Source: Promerops cafer
Taxonomy: Eukaryota > Chordata > Aves > Passeriformes > Nectariniidae
DNA: 64,000 nucleotides
Direction of reading: 5' to 3'
NCBI GenBank assembly: GCA_013398275.1
Contig: VZSE01008388.1
Location: forward strand, 1,198,854 to 1,262,853
The notes beneath the pieces were generated by a model. It was not told where the DNA came from and made no database searches. It worked only from the letters and a program-made list of their open reading frames with translations. How positions within the stretch are numbered: position 1 is the stretch's first letter; each line of letters opens with the position of its first letter. The position numbers and the translations under genes were made by a program. Below, one piece after another: positions 49,691 to 62,660 of the stretch.

Positions 49691-52600
49691 TTCCTTTTTC
49701 AGAACTTTTGGAAAAACATTCAGCTAAATAGTGAAGGAGAAAATTAGTGGATTGTGTTACCTCAGTTCACAATGTATTTTCATTTCTGCATTGATAACAT
49801 ATTGAAGAAACACTTTACTGAAGGTTAGGGTGCTCATATCTTTGGATGTCTTTTGAGTATTGGCTTCTGACCTTTACTTCCTGTCCCTCTTTTTCCCCTC
49901 ATCTTAATGCTCATTTTTTGCTTTAAAGAGCTTTCTAGCACTTTCATACATAATTTTATTGTTGGAAATTTACCTTAAGGCCTCAGACAGTACTTTAATA
50001 AAAAGAATTTGAATTGACAGAGAAAAAAGACGACTTTATACTGATAGAAAAGTTACTGTTTGTTTTTGTTGTTTTCCCTGGGGAGGTTTCTAAACTACTG
50101 GCTGATATGGAAATGGAGGTGTCCTTAAAGGAGAGCAAAGCACTGTCTTTCTCAGAAAAGTGTTTGGATCAGAATATTCCTTGCTGATTTACTCAAGGCA
50201 AACTCATGCAAACTGTAAATAATAATCAATTACTCCATGTATACAGATGTAAATTAGCACAATATTTACTACCACTGCAAATGCTGATAGTTCCTAACCT
50301 ACAAAGGTTTTGGAACAATAAGTATATAATGTATGTTGGGAAGTGATAATTTAGCTGGAAAACATTACAGGCTATCTATTGGTTTAATTAACTGAAAAAA
50401 CCCCCCACATCTTTGAAATAAATCCAGATATGTCATGCTAGAATGTAGTCAGCTGAGACAATTACTTCTGTGGTTCCCAATTTGATAACAAGAAAACACA
50501 TTTCATTTAGAATTTAAGAAGAAAAATAAATCACTTACCATTGGGGAAAATAGATAGATGATATAATACGCACAAACTATGCAAAACTAGATGCAAAATC
50601 AAGCTTTTTTGAGTCAGAAACATTAGAGTATAGATTGCCTGGCCTTGTGAACAGAGAACTTGTTTTCCAAGCTTTATTCCAGCAAATAATATCATGGCAC
50701 TTTCATCTGTCTGACCTTGACACTTGTCTGACTTTGCTAATAGTGATACAATGGCTATATCTTAATATTCAGACTTAACAGAGAGTAGCAGGTCTTTCTA
50801 CTTTCTGACTTGCTGATTTTCTTCCTTATCATGGAATTTCATAAGTCCACTTATGATCTCCAGAAATGGAGGCAGTAAGAATACCGATAATATTGCATAT
50901 CACTCTCTCCTGCAGTGACACCTGTTTACTTTTCCATCCCTGCTGGCACTGTTCTTTCCGCTTTTAGATGTTATTAAGTCAGCACTCTGTACCAAACTGT
51001 TTTGTGGACTGAACTGGCTCCTCTGCTATACCTGGCAGATCTTCCCTGGTGTAAAGTTTAGACCAAAACAGTGTTTTTCAACTGAGCAGACAGTGAGTTG
51101 AGAAGTCTTTATCTTCCCTTATTTAGTATGCTGCATTTCTATTCCCAGCAAAGTGATGAACTCTATGTAATTGAAGTGTGTTAGCTGAAGAAGATGTAGG
51201 CTTGCTGAGAAGACTTTAGGGAACTCAGAACTGGAATAAATTCACTAGGAATGCATAAACAAGTACAGAAGGGAAAAAAATCTGTCAGATCTTCAAAATA
51301 TAAAAGTAAATCCTCAAGATTAATTTTGAATGTGATTAATGACTTTTTTTTTAACTTTTGCTCTTCTAAAGTGCAAGGTATATTTGGAAATAAGTTTTCA
51401 ATTAATCTTTTGTCCTTGATTGCTCCCTTCTTGAGGGTGTGTTTATTTGTGCTCGTGGGTCCTACGTGTAGTTGTTCATATTAGCGCCTACATTGTGAGG
51501 CTGAGCAAACATACGTGGGCAATCTTGATTTCCTCGGCTGTCTAAAGAAAAATAGCTAGAAATTCCTATTGTGCTATCATTACATTCCATAGTGCTGCTG
51601 TCTCCAAGGCACTGTCACCTGCACAGCAGGCATAAACCACTTTCTAGCAGCATCAAAAACAAGTGGAAGAATTACTAGATACAGAAATGTAATTTTCTAA
51701 TCTTTAAAACTGATGGATGACAGCACAGATATATCCACAGTATGGAGCAAGAAATTGTTACTTTCAAATGGAGCCATGCCACTCTGAACAGAATTTCTGT
51801 CTCCAAGAGTATCCATTTCATTTGTACTCATTGACCTGCAGATTTATTTGATATTATTCTATCTGTCTGATAGAGATTCTGCTTGAAAATGCACAGGTGA
51901 AATCACTCTGTTGGCAGCCATTCAAGGAGCATTATTCTGTTATTAGTGTGTCAGAAATGCACTTTCTAATTTGAATAGTACCATGCATAAAATAAACTTT
52001 AAAGTCCCATAGAGTCATGAAATTTGAGGTGACATTCTGAATAGAAATTCTATATATCTGTATGCTCACATTATTAGCTAGTATTTACTGGTCTGTTTCA
52101 TGTTTGTACAATTATTATGGTCTCCCCTTACAGTCTTTGTAACAAACTCAGAGCTACCCTTACTGGTGTAGATATTGCAGAGTTATTTCAGAAGATTCCA
52201 AGCATCTTCACTAGGATGAAGAGAGCTTTTGAGCCATAGACTGATTTTTCCACAGGCCTCCATTTCACAAAAACCTGAAATTGGGGAGTATCTGTGGTGG
52301 AACTCAGATGTATGACAAATGTATCACTTTTGAATTACTAAGTTCAAATGATTTCAGTACTGTTAATATGGAATTGCTGATATAAAATATAAGACTTTTT
52401 CAAAGAAATATGTTTAGAATTATGTTAGTACATCAGTGAAAATTTTGGGTTCTGTTAAAGATATTTTCTTCCAGTAAGAGAGGCACTGCAAACGTTGTGA
52501 AGTGAAATTTTGATTAATCTCAGTTCTCTTAGCTTTTTCCAGGTTATCTTTTCTGTTCCCTAAGACTCTACCTTTTTTTTAATCTCTCTTATTTTTTTAG

Positions 52601-54433
52601 TGGTTTTGGCCCTGTGGCAAACACTTTCAGCAGAGACCCTTTCTCAGAGATACATTATTGAAGTCCTGTCTTCCTTGAAGAACTTGGGAAATTTTATCAC
52701 AGATTTTGATAGAAATTGGCTGTTATCTCTTTAATATTTATTGAAAGGATAAAAATGACATGAAATTCAATATTACTAAATGCTATATAGATGTTAGATT
52801 TTATAGTGTAAGGATTATACACTGCTGCATTATTAATCAATTTTTAGAAGAATACGGGTACCTCATGGCTATTGTTTGACTATTTTACTATCATTATTTC
52901 CTGTATCAGCAAATTTAACTGCCTAACAATGTCTGCTTTCAATTATGCCAGGGAAATTTCTGAAGATTTTTGAAGTGAAATATTTTCGGAAATTTTCATA
53001 TATATGAGCAACATTGTTTATGCTAAGCTGCTGTTGTAAACGGGTGGACTAAGATGATTTTTGAAAGTATGCTTTCTTTCAAACATGCAGTTACCAACAT
53101 TTTGTCACCATACCATCTGTCTAAATATTTTCAGAAACATGATTACAAATAGTTGCTATGTTACCTTTTTTGCTTGGCAAATGGCTGCAAGAAACAATGG
53201 CTGAAGTGCGCTGTGAGATTTGCCATTTTTTACAGTGAGACAAGAATAGTAAGCTTCTCACAGGAAAAAAGTCACTGAAAGGTTTCTTCCCTTCTTCTGG
53301 TGTTTCTTTTGTAAATATCAACTTGAATGATAGATACCCTGCCATTTGGAGATCACGCTGGAGTGTGAATAACAATGATGATATACTCACTGTAATAAAT
53401 GAGCTGCTGAAACAAGTGCTAGGTTTTACATCATAATATTGAACTTGGTTCAATTTCTTGTCCTCAGAAAGCCAGAAGTAATTGAAATGCTGTTTAGTTT
53501 TTAAATTAAGTGGATTGGTGACAAACTCATTAATATTTAAGTGTTTCAGCTTTTACCTACCAAATGGATAATCTATGAATTCTAATGCACAGAATTAAAA
53601 ATTTCCAGGCTAAATAGATTTAAGGTAGGAGCTTTGTCCTTAAAGCTTATTAAGTTAGATAGCACAATACAACTTCTGAACGTATAAAATTAATTGACAG
53701 TGGGAACAGGAAGGCCAAAGAATATAAAATTCTCCTAAACTTTTTCTTAAGACCAAAACTGTTCTTTGAACATATGACATAATGCCTTTGTATTACTTAA
53801 TTCATTACAGTGAAAAGTGTGTTCATCTCATAGCATGAAACAGAAAGATTTTTTATTCTACTTTTTTGGATGGTGCACTTTTTTCTGCTTTTCCCAGCTT
53901 CCCCATTGAAGCTGACTATGGGGTTTGAGTGCTTTTGTGTTGGCTAGTGAGGAATCTCTTATTCCTTGTGTAAAAAATGTTATTATTTTCAAGTTAAAAC
54001 CATCTTTTGAATGTTAAAAATATGAAATACTTTAAGGTGGAAAGCTAGCCCTATGATGAAGAACTATTTGAAATATGGTCTATGATTTACTTCTCATAAA
54101 AAATTCTTTACTATTACATATATGTTCCTGTAAAAACTACTTTCCAAGGATTTCCTATCTACTTGCTGTTGAAGTTTTAAGTAAACCTTTCTTCTTAAAT
54201 ACATTTCCTTCTGAGTTTGATCTGATCTGGTGATTTTGAAAGTAATTGATCAACATTACAATCAATGACAGCTTCTCTGAGTATTTCTGTGACTATCTTT
54301 GAGGGATCCCTTTCTGTTATGTATTGTTCATTTAGTAAGAGAGGGTCTTAATCCTCAGAAAGGATAAGTTTTGCATAAGAGAAACCCATTTTTCATCCTG
54401 CTAAAACTGCATATGTTTTCTTCTTGATCCCAG
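49691..54433. other. Noncoding interval, no supported gene
   Basis: Unique AT-rich sequence. The open frames, including a 110-codon reverse frame at 53121-53453, lack family signatures. A 61-codon stop-free stretch at 50002-50184 has a charged, coil-like segment and is noted as a weak observation only. Confidence 0.5.
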
Positions 54434-54571
54434 AAAAAATATTCTGTGGAAAAATTACCTGCAAAAGAAGAGCTAGATGAAATGTTTAATGCATCTGCTA
54501 TAGAGAACTCACACTGGAGAATAATAGTGACTGAAATTAATCCTCTTTCAGTGTTTCCTGTACTGCAAAAT
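54434..54571 (+). other. Exon-like block with consensus splice sites
   Basis: A candidate internal exon of exactly 138 nt (46 codons, phase 0 to phase 0). Upstream are a branch-point-like TGCTAAAAC and a pyrimidine tract ending TTCTTCTTGATCCCAG at 54433. Downstream is a near-perfect donor, AAT followed by GTAAGT at 54572-54577. The frame is open throughout, and the previous in-frame stop is only three codons before the acceptor. The product begins KKYSVEKLPAKEELDEMF and is charged, with a hydrophobic end. I do not recognise the protein. A single exon-like match can arise by chance in 64 kb, so it needs comparison with other birds or RNA data. Confidence 0.3.
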
Positions 54572-54653
54572 GTAAGTTGAAGCCATTTGGCTATTCTTTA
54601 TTCATCATTGCATTAAATTGAGGAATAAATAATTAATGTGTTTTTCTCCTTAG

Positions 54654-54878
54654 CATGAAACAGGGTGATTATAAAGGGAAAAGGAACTCAAAGATGTAGA
54701 AAGATGATTTGAAATGCTAATGAATTTTGCAGAAAAGATTTGTCAGGAAAAAGAGCAGTGTCACAGTAGATACAGATTGCTTGAAGAAAAATGTGAGGTT
54801 CTCAGTGAAAAGATCTTAAAAAGGACACAGGGAAAAGTGGCAGAGTGGCACTGTACAGTCCTGTTTTTCTGTAGTTCC
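54654..54878 (+). pseudogene. Possible decayed coiled-coil exon downstream
   Basis: An intron-like 82-nt segment (GTAAGT at 54572, TTTTTCTCCTTAG ending 54653) follows the exon-like block. Continuing in the same phase, this segment reads as a Glu/Lys-rich coil: REKELKDVER, then after a stop FEMLMNFAEKICQEKEQC and RYRLLEEKCEVLSEKI. Three in-frame stops (54666 TGA, 54672 TAA, 54705 TGA) and a terminal TAG at 54879 prevent translation. Matching phase plus coil character suggests a relic of a split gene, but no homologue is recognised. AT-rich purine DNA can also mimic E/K-rich coils, so confidence is low. Confidence 0.22.
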
Positions 54879-54881
54879 TAG

Positions 54882-56545
54882 AGAGATGGGCACAGATAAT
54901 TGAGAGAAAATAGACCATCTGACTCAGCTCACTTTTAGAAACTAATAGGACTGGATTTTACTGCTACAATAGTCAGTGACAACCACAGTGTAACAGACTA
55001 TCACAGAATTTTGCCAACTCAAAGTACAAGATATTAGAAAAATGTTCTGTGTGACAGAAGTTACTTATTTGATTATGCTCATATTATCTTAGATGATGCT
55101 GCACTAGAGTAACTGTAAAGACCAATACATTAAACATGTTTATACCATATACACAATGACAGTTGTATGTCTTATATATATATATATATATANTGTATAC
55201 ATCTATCTGTATATCATGATTGTCTATAGTGTTTCTTCAGTGGGCCAATTCTGTAGTTAAATGCTATGGTTTAACAGGCAAAAACTGAATTAAGTTTTAT
55301 GCCTATTGCTGCTATTGCTCCTGCATATTATTTTTTAATTTAAATCTTGGTTGGTCAAATGATGTACATTGAGGTCATTAAGTGATAATTGATTTCTCAT
55401 TGAAGTTGTTATTTTAATTTCAGTACCTCAGTGTAAACAGTGATTTTTTTTTAATTAGTATGACCCGATTTAAATACTCTTTCAATAAAAAAATAACCTA
55501 TGAACAGAAGGGGTCTCAGTGGTGATTATTTTCAGAATAAAACCACATTTTTAGTTGTGTAGTAGGGTGGCATCAGTGCATTCATTGAATATTACATGGC
55601 CTATTTTTTCTTTTTAAATTTATGGTGAATATAAGTATATAAAAGTGTAATGCAAATAAACAGCACTACTGGAAATGTTTGGCATTGTTCTAATAAACAG
55701 TGAGTGAATTACAGAAAATACAAATTTTTTAGTTTCAGGTTGTTTGCCTATTCACTATCTCTTCTTAGTAGCTGATCAGTTCTTCATCCTTCAGGTTGTT
55801 TAGACTTGCCCAGTAGTCTTCACGTCTTTGAAGCAGAGCATTTGAAGCTGAACACTGTCAGTTTTTGGCTGAATCAATATTTTATCACTCAGTAGATGTT
55901 CTTGTGTATAAGTACATGTCAGAGAATGTTTTGTTTTCTAGAACATTGTGTGTTAGTGCAAAACCACAATTTTTTCCCCCTATTTTTAGATTAACTGAGC
56001 TTTGGATTTTGATGTCCTAAAAAATAAACTGAGTCTTATCCATGAAGCAATTTGTCTCTGACCCAGTTTTCATAGTAAATTAAATTAATTTTTCATGCTG
56101 AAATGACAGAGAGTTTGTGATTACATAGCTCTATGCATTCGTAGTACCTTTTGACCTTGCCTTTCATTAATGCAGCTATTTCACTTATACTTACTCTGAC
56201 ATTCAGCAACTATGAAGTTATTCTAAATACTATTTAGAGATTTTCTGGGAAGGGACTTTTGGAGGACACAATAAACCTGCTCAAAGCACAGTTACCTGCT
56301 CAGTCAGAGCAGCTCTAGGACTTGTACACAGGGGGTTTGAGTCTGTTGGCAGGGATTCTACAACTTATTTGGGCAGCTGGGTTCAGTTTTCAAGCACACT
56401 CCTTTAGGGGAGTTTTTTCCTTCTCTTTGGCATTTCCCTTTCTGCAACTTGTGAATGTTGCCTCTACTCCTTTTGCTGTGCGCTTTCAAAAAGACACTGA
56501 CCTTTTCCCATGTATTTTCTCCATAGCCATCTACTTGGTAATTGA
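54882..56545. other. Noncoding interval with a TA microsatellite
   Basis: No gene seen. It contains the TA repeat at 55173 and AT-rich unique sequence. No further coil-like exon was found following the 54.4-54.9 kb block. Confidence 0.5.
55173..55193. repeat. (TA)n microsatellite ending at an N
   Basis: About ten TA units run into a single N at 55193 and then TGTATAC. The N probably marks unresolved repeat length or a contig join. Confidence 0.95.
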
Positions 56546-56730
56546 AAACTACAATTTTATACCTCTTTAACCTCCTTCAGACTGAACAGATGCAACTCCC
56601 TTCACTTCTCCCCATATGTCATACTGTCATATACTTAAGCCCCTTAGCCACCATGATACTGATCCACTGGATTCTTTCAGCTATTTGCATTCAAGCTTTC
56701 CTCCCAAACCAAATGGTTCATGAGTTTCTG
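56546..56730 (-). mobile_element. Old CR1 LINE relic, reverse orientation
   Basis: The forward strand reads AACCTCCTTCAGACTGAACAG, then CAACTCCCTTCACTTCTCCCCATATGTCAT, AAGCCCCTTAGCCACCATG and CCACTGGATTCTTTCAGC. These match, in order, the reverse complement of the CR1 region just upstream of its 3' UTR (the GCTGAACAGCCCCAACTC ... CAGCCCCTTGATCAT ... CCTCTGGAC blocks). It is truncated at both ends and has no CR1 3' tail, so it is internally broken or very old. An 89-codon forward frame over it is incidental. Confidence 0.75.
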
Positions 56731-59700
56731 GTAGAAAAAATTAAGTTCACTGAGAAAAATACTTCTCCCAACTGTCTTTTAAACAAGAAAGTATTTCTAG
56801 GTCCTCTTTAATTTTGTTAGCTTCTACCTGAAATACACTTTGTCTCTGCAGGATTATGAATTATATGAATAATTTGTCATGGTTTTTGCATTTTGATTCC
56901 CTTTGGGACTTAAAGACATGGTGCCTTTCCTTATTTTAGTTCATTAGCAGTATGGAAGAGTCCCATGGAACTGAGGTTTGTGAGCTAAAGCAATGTCAAA
57001 CTGTCCTGTGACAGTGGTTTGGATTTCAAACACTGAGTTGTTGATAAGCAGGTCTGAATTTGTACGAGGTTGAACCAGGCTGCTTAGCAAACAAAGCTCT
57101 GTCACTGGCACAATTTCTGATTTTGCTATACTAATATCACTTTATATTTTATATCTTCCACAGTGAAGCAAATTTCTGTCACTCTTACTTTTTCCTACCA
57201 GAAGCTGCTATAGCAAAACTTAGCCTAGTAAAGAGACCTCATTTCACCTCGCCTCAAAGCCCAGTGCTGCAATTAACGGTACAGAAATAGGTATATAAAA
57301 CATAGGCAGTGACATTAAAAAGTGTAGATTTGTCAGCAGATATAGTCAAAGACCTTCCTTATTCAGGGCCCATCTTCTAAGCATGGGAAAATTAACATCA
57401 AGAAGGCCACAATCCTCCTTCTGTGCATCGGCAGCTTTAAAATTCCTCCTATTTTGCTCATCTGCTATCAATGCTTCTCTATAGCCAAAGGCTGCTAGGG
57501 AGAATGCTTCTTTTTATGGGAAGAAAATGGTCACCACATTCACACACATCCTTTTTTTGCCCTTTTTCAGGGTACCTGAGGACCTGTTGATAGCAAGAAA
57601 GAGTGACATCTAATCTTTTAACAGTTCTCTTTCCAAACCTGTGAGAGAAGCTGGCGTGAGTAACTGCAGAGAGCCTCTGTGGTACTGCCAAGCATTGTCC
57701 TCACCAATCTGAGTTCCCACAGTCCACATATTTGAAGAGATTTCTCAAAGAATCTTCACAAGCTTAGCTGTTACAGTGGCAGTTCCAATGGAAAGTTGCA
57801 GCCAACATCAGAAGATGGATTCTCAATAGGTTGGATCCCAGTAGGTGGAGTGGAGCTTCAGGGTTTTTCAGCTGGGATCAGCTAAAGAAAAAGGATTGAG
57901 TTAGATTCAATTTCTACCTCATCTGTATGTTGTTTCTACACATGAAAAAGGTGGTATGGAGGATTTTTTGCACTTGCTTCTGACATTGAAAACTCATTCT
58001 TCTAGGACAGAATTTCCTCAGAGGTGGGGGTTATATGGGAGTATTTAATCAGCATGGTTGTATTATTTGCTATAGCAACACTGGACTGTATGAAATTGTG
58101 TTTGACTGTCTGCTCCAAGTTTCTAGAGGGTAGGTTATGCTCACCTCTAGCATTAATTGACTATTTTTTTTGTCAGACTCAGCAAAGGATGAAATATTTC
58201 TTAGGTATGGAACTCAATGTGACATCTCATTCCTGCACAGAGCATTAGAGCATGGAGCTTACAGGGGAAATTTGTGTGACTGCTGTGTTTTCTCTCTCCC
58301 ATGGATAAACACAGCTTCAGCTCAAACCTGGTGGTTTTTGAACACACAGTGTTTCCCTGAAAATAGGTGGTTAAAGAGGAGGATATTGATAACTGTAAGC
58401 TCCCTGCTGTAAATATAGAAATACCTTTTGGAAGAAATCAGGCATGCCATTAGCTCAGGAAGTCCCTAAAATATTTACAATAAGGAAAAGAGCAAAAGGA
58501 AACAAACATTGAAAAGCATAAAGTTAGTCCCTAGCCTGCAAACCACATATAATTAGAAATAAATTTAGCTTTTTTTGTATTTTTCATTTTGCTACCTATT
58601 CACATTTCCACAAACTAATAGCATGTATGAAAAATTTTCAGATTAAAGATGGTATGTGAACTATGTGGTTTAGTCACTGCTTCTTTTTTCTGGTCTGCAA
58701 CATCTGAAAACTCTGCTGAATGTATTGTTTCACTAGCTACATTGATTTCTTTTAATCAATCAATCAAGCAAATAATAATGCTGATAAAAAATGATAGCTA
58801 ATTTGATAAATTTCTCAGGCTGCAGTGGATATTGTCAGGAGATTATTAAACTTCTTTGATTGCTACTTTTTTTTTTTTTACTTTTCTTTTATTCTTATAG
58901 TCTGTTTTGAATTACATCACCTGAATTGAAATACACATCTCTTGCTCAGACACCATCTCAAGGGTTGTTGAGAATCTCTCCCTCAACACAATAGCTATTG
59001 AGAATGAATTCTTCACTCCTTAAATCAAACTCATCTCCTGGGAGATGGGAGATAACATCACATTTCTGTGTCAGAGCAAAAAAAACCAGTTCTACAACCT
59101 CCAGTCTTTACAAGTCTTCTTTGCTCTCCCTCTGACAGCACAGAATATGTGTGTTGACTTACTGCTGTTTTTCTGACATTGGGTCTGTCCTGACAAGGCG
59201 CTTGAAAATTATGCGTGGTTGTACTGCGGACCAAATGTGCAAGAGATCAGCTACCAACTGCCCAGGTTTGATAAAAGCAGAAACTGTCTTGAACCTGACT
59301 TCTTGTTCTCCTGAAAAACATTCCTTCCTTATCACATTAGGGTGGAATGCAATGAAATTGATCTAAATGTGGGGTTGACAAGCACACCTCAGATAAAAAG
59401 TAAGTAGCTATCAAAACTTCCAGATCTGTTTGGAAGTAATGGCTCAGCTGGGTTTTATTTTGTGTAAGGAGAGATTGCTGTGTTCCTTTTCTTTGAACCA
59501 AGGTACCACGAGCCGTATTTATATCCCCTGCTGCATCAAATTAAGCAGAAACAAAGCAAATGTGCTCTACTTCATCAAACCTCTTTGTCTGCACTTTCTC
59601 TTCAAAACTTATCACTGTCATGTCCCCTGACAGCACACCTCACGCTAGCAGCACTTTATCAGATTTTTTAATATTATTCAAAGGAAATCTGGAATTACTT

Positions 59701-62398
59701 AAAGGGGCCAATTTAAAATTGCCTGATGTATTTTATTAATTTGTAAAATTGCTCTTCATTACAAACAGTGTCTATTATTGTTTCATATGCTGTATGTTTT
59801 ATTTTGGGTTTGCCAGATTCTTTGCATCTGCCAAATGGTACTGGAGCCCACAAAACAAGAAAGGAGTGATACACTCTTTAAAGGGAAGGTAGGTAAGTAG
59901 GCCCTTTTTAGAAAAGTAAGTAGAGGAATATTTTGATGGTGAACTGAGAAAAAAAGATTATAGGCAGGGGTACAAAAGCTGAGGCAAAGAAGTTAATTAA
60001 GATAGTGGGAGTAAATGAGTAGGGATCAAGGAACTTATTGTGAGAGAAAAGGGTGAAAACTGGAAGAAGAGAAAAAGAGTAATTGTAATGAGGATGAAGC
60101 TATAACATTGGTCCCTGCCCTGCATCTGTGGTGGGAATTGTGGGGATGGGTTTTGTCCTCATATGAGTATTTGAACCTCTCCAAGATCCACATGGAAGTT
60201 GGGATCTGGGGATGTGTGGCCTTTAGGATAATTTGAGCCCTTCCCTCTGCAGGGTACCCATTGAAACTACCTTCACCATAATTTGGAGAATGGGTAGGCA
60301 AAAGAAATAGTCAGCCTCATCTCTATGTGCACAGGAAGACAGTCAAACTCTGATGCGACTCTCACGTCAAACAGTCACGTACAGTTTTCACAGGTGTTTT
60401 TTTTCACATCATAGAAGAGTAAGGTTTCCTGTACTGTACTTTCTCATAACTCTGATTGGCTGGTGTTTCTGGTGTGAAGCAGCATGACTAAGACTTCTAA
60501 ATTATTACTTTCGGTGAGTATGGCATATTCTTCCATTTGAGTATATGCCAGAACATAGCTAAAATATAAAACAAAATTTTAAGAAGGTAGAATTTCAAGG
60601 AAAGGATATTGAAGTAACCTGAATTTATTTTCCCTGTTCCCAGCTTCATTGTGCATTACCATGTCAGTGGTCCTGGTTTCCTCAGATGAGTCAAGTTGTT
60701 CTCAGTTTTGAAGAACAAAAGAGTAATTAAATTAGTCAGGTCTAAAGATCAGTTGAGAAGAAAAGGTAGATAAATTGTCAGTATTAGAAAAGATGAAATT
60801 AATTGCTGACAAATCCATAATAATGCATATTAGATGCTATTTGCAGGCACTGTTGAATTCTAAATGATGATATACTGAAGTATAGAGATAGGAATGATTG
60901 TTTCCAAACCAAGGAAAGCCTCTAGCAACATGCAACAGCCCTTACTGAGGCAAAGATAAATATTAAGAATGAAAGGGAAATAATCCTGAAATTAATTAAT
61001 CAGTACCTGTGTTTAATAAATTGTGCATACTTTCATTGTAATATTGTATGAAATTTTCATAAATAGACAAAATATAATAGAAATTTACTTTTTGTAGTTG
61101 AACATATAAGGAGCTCCTTAGAGTGGAGAAATTACAAACAAATTAAATACATTTTAGGAATTTAAAATAGTAAAATTGTAAAACAGTATTTTGTAGGTGG
61201 GAAATGAAGTTTTTCTTCATTTTAATGAACTTGAAAAGTAATGAAAATTAAACTTACAGTAGGAAATAAAATTAATTATGAGAAATGCATGATACTGCAT
61301 ACCATGCAGAAGTGAGAAGTGAGTAAATGGATATGGAAAAGAGCTGTGGCTTAAATTCTTTTTCAAGTTACTGTCAGTTGGATATCACAGAACACTGTTT
61401 TGGCACTAGTATTTTATGTTTTACTTGGTAATTTTTGAAGGAGCCTGAAACCAAGCTAGTTTCTGACTTCATAGATAAATTTAATAAAGAAGAGATGTCC
61501 TCAGCTGGGCAGGAACAGAAACTCTGAGGCAGTCTGACACATGTATGTCAGTTCTGTAACAGTCAGTGGTGAGTCAGGGGCGCAGGTTGTAGAGGAGAGA
61601 AGGGTAGAAGGAGAGGGAGATCATCAAAGGGGAAAACAACTAGAACAAGCAGCCACAAATCTTTGTACAAAATACAGCAAGTGTCATCTTCTTATCTGGA
61701 TGTGAGAAAGAGCCAGTTTAGTGGTGCATGAACATATCTGCTTTGTTATGATGCCTTTGACCTACACAGTATCATCAAGCTGATAAATTCTTTCTGCCAT
61801 CCTTCACAAGTGCACAAATTACTCCAGAACAGTATAAAAATATCCATGAATTTTCTTCTCCCAGTCTATTTTTCAGTAGTTCTCAGAGAGAAAACAATTT
61901 CTAGTAGTGTATTGTCATTTGCCAAGGAAGGAATCGAAGATTAATTGTTGTATTATTACTAAGTACGTGTTCCCCACTTTGCGCTTTCCTGTGTCAAAAT
62001 CCACCTTATGCGTTACCTCATTTTTCAACCTATTTGTGCTTCTTGCCTGTCACTCGGAGCTGCCCCTCAATATCTTCTGCTTTTTATATTTTCCATCCTT
62101 CCCTGTGTGCTGTGGTCGCTTCACCTCAGTTGTACCTCTTCAAATCAAAGCAATTTGATATGCCAACAAAACAAAAGACCTGTTTTCATGCATGCACACA
62201 GCACTGTGAAAGCCACAGAGACCTCATTATCCTCCCTCACCTTACCAGCACAGTCCTTAGGACTGCATTAGATCACAGTTGATATAAAGAGATTAAATTC
62301 ATGCTCAATATCACTCAATGGCCTTTTAAGAACATCATACACATCAGCTGACTGAACCGTACTGCCCTACCGAAGTAGTCTGTTTTAACTCTTCTGCT
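56731..62398. other. Noncoding interval, no gene seen
   Basis: AT-rich unique DNA with small open frames of up to 88 codons, none recognisable. A 13-base T-run lies at 58867-58879. A cluster of TGATTGAT-type words (AATCAATCAATCAAGC) lies near 58754-58770. A purine-rich stretch lies at 61588-61640. Confidence 0.5.
58867..58879. repeat. Poly-T run
   Basis: Thirteen consecutive T residues, a simple homopolymer. Confidence 0.9.
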
Positions 62399-62500
62399 AT
62401 AATAGAGGAACAAAACAGACTTGCTGCCAGTCACAGTACATCAGTAGCAGAGCTCAGCTCAAAACCGTGATGTTTGGGCAACAGCTGACTGTACCCACCA
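62399..62500 (-). mobile_element. Possible MIR-like ancient SINE
   Basis: The forward strand shows a gapped match to the reverse complement of the MIR core: GAGGAACAAAACAGACTTGC, CCAGTCACAGTACATCAGTA, GCAGAGCTCAGCTCAAAACC and CTGACTGTACCCACC, corresponding to the MIR blocks GAGGAAACTGAGGC, CTTGCCCAAGGTCAC, GTGGCAGAGCCGGGATTCGAACC and CACTATGCTATACTG. The order is preserved but divergence is high. It could be another tRNA-derived SINE with a similar core. Confidence 0.4.
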
Positions 62501-62642
62501 AGTTATTTTCTCTCCTATAAGCAAACCTAGACTCCAGGCAGGGCCTCAGCTGAGGCCACACTCCCCCAGCCTTAGATCCTCCAGAGCCTGCACTACAGAA
62601 AAAGCTCCCTCTCTTTCCACATAGTCAGCACACTTTGCAAAC

Positions 62643-62660
62643 ATTAACTAATTAGTTAAT
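62643..62660. promoter_or_regulatory. Perfect 18-bp TAAT palindrome, possible homeodomain site
   Basis: ATTAACTAATTAGTTAAT is identical on both strands. It contains inverted TAATTA and GTTAAT words, which resemble homeodomain and HNF1-type dimer sites. A second palindrome, TAATTAATTA, lies at 62712-62721. In AT-rich DNA such words occur by chance, but an 18-bp perfect palindrome is less usual. Confidence 0.4.

Noticed and set aside
53121..53453. 110-codon reverse open frame
   Set aside because: No domain, no splice context, and within the length expected by chance for this much sequence.
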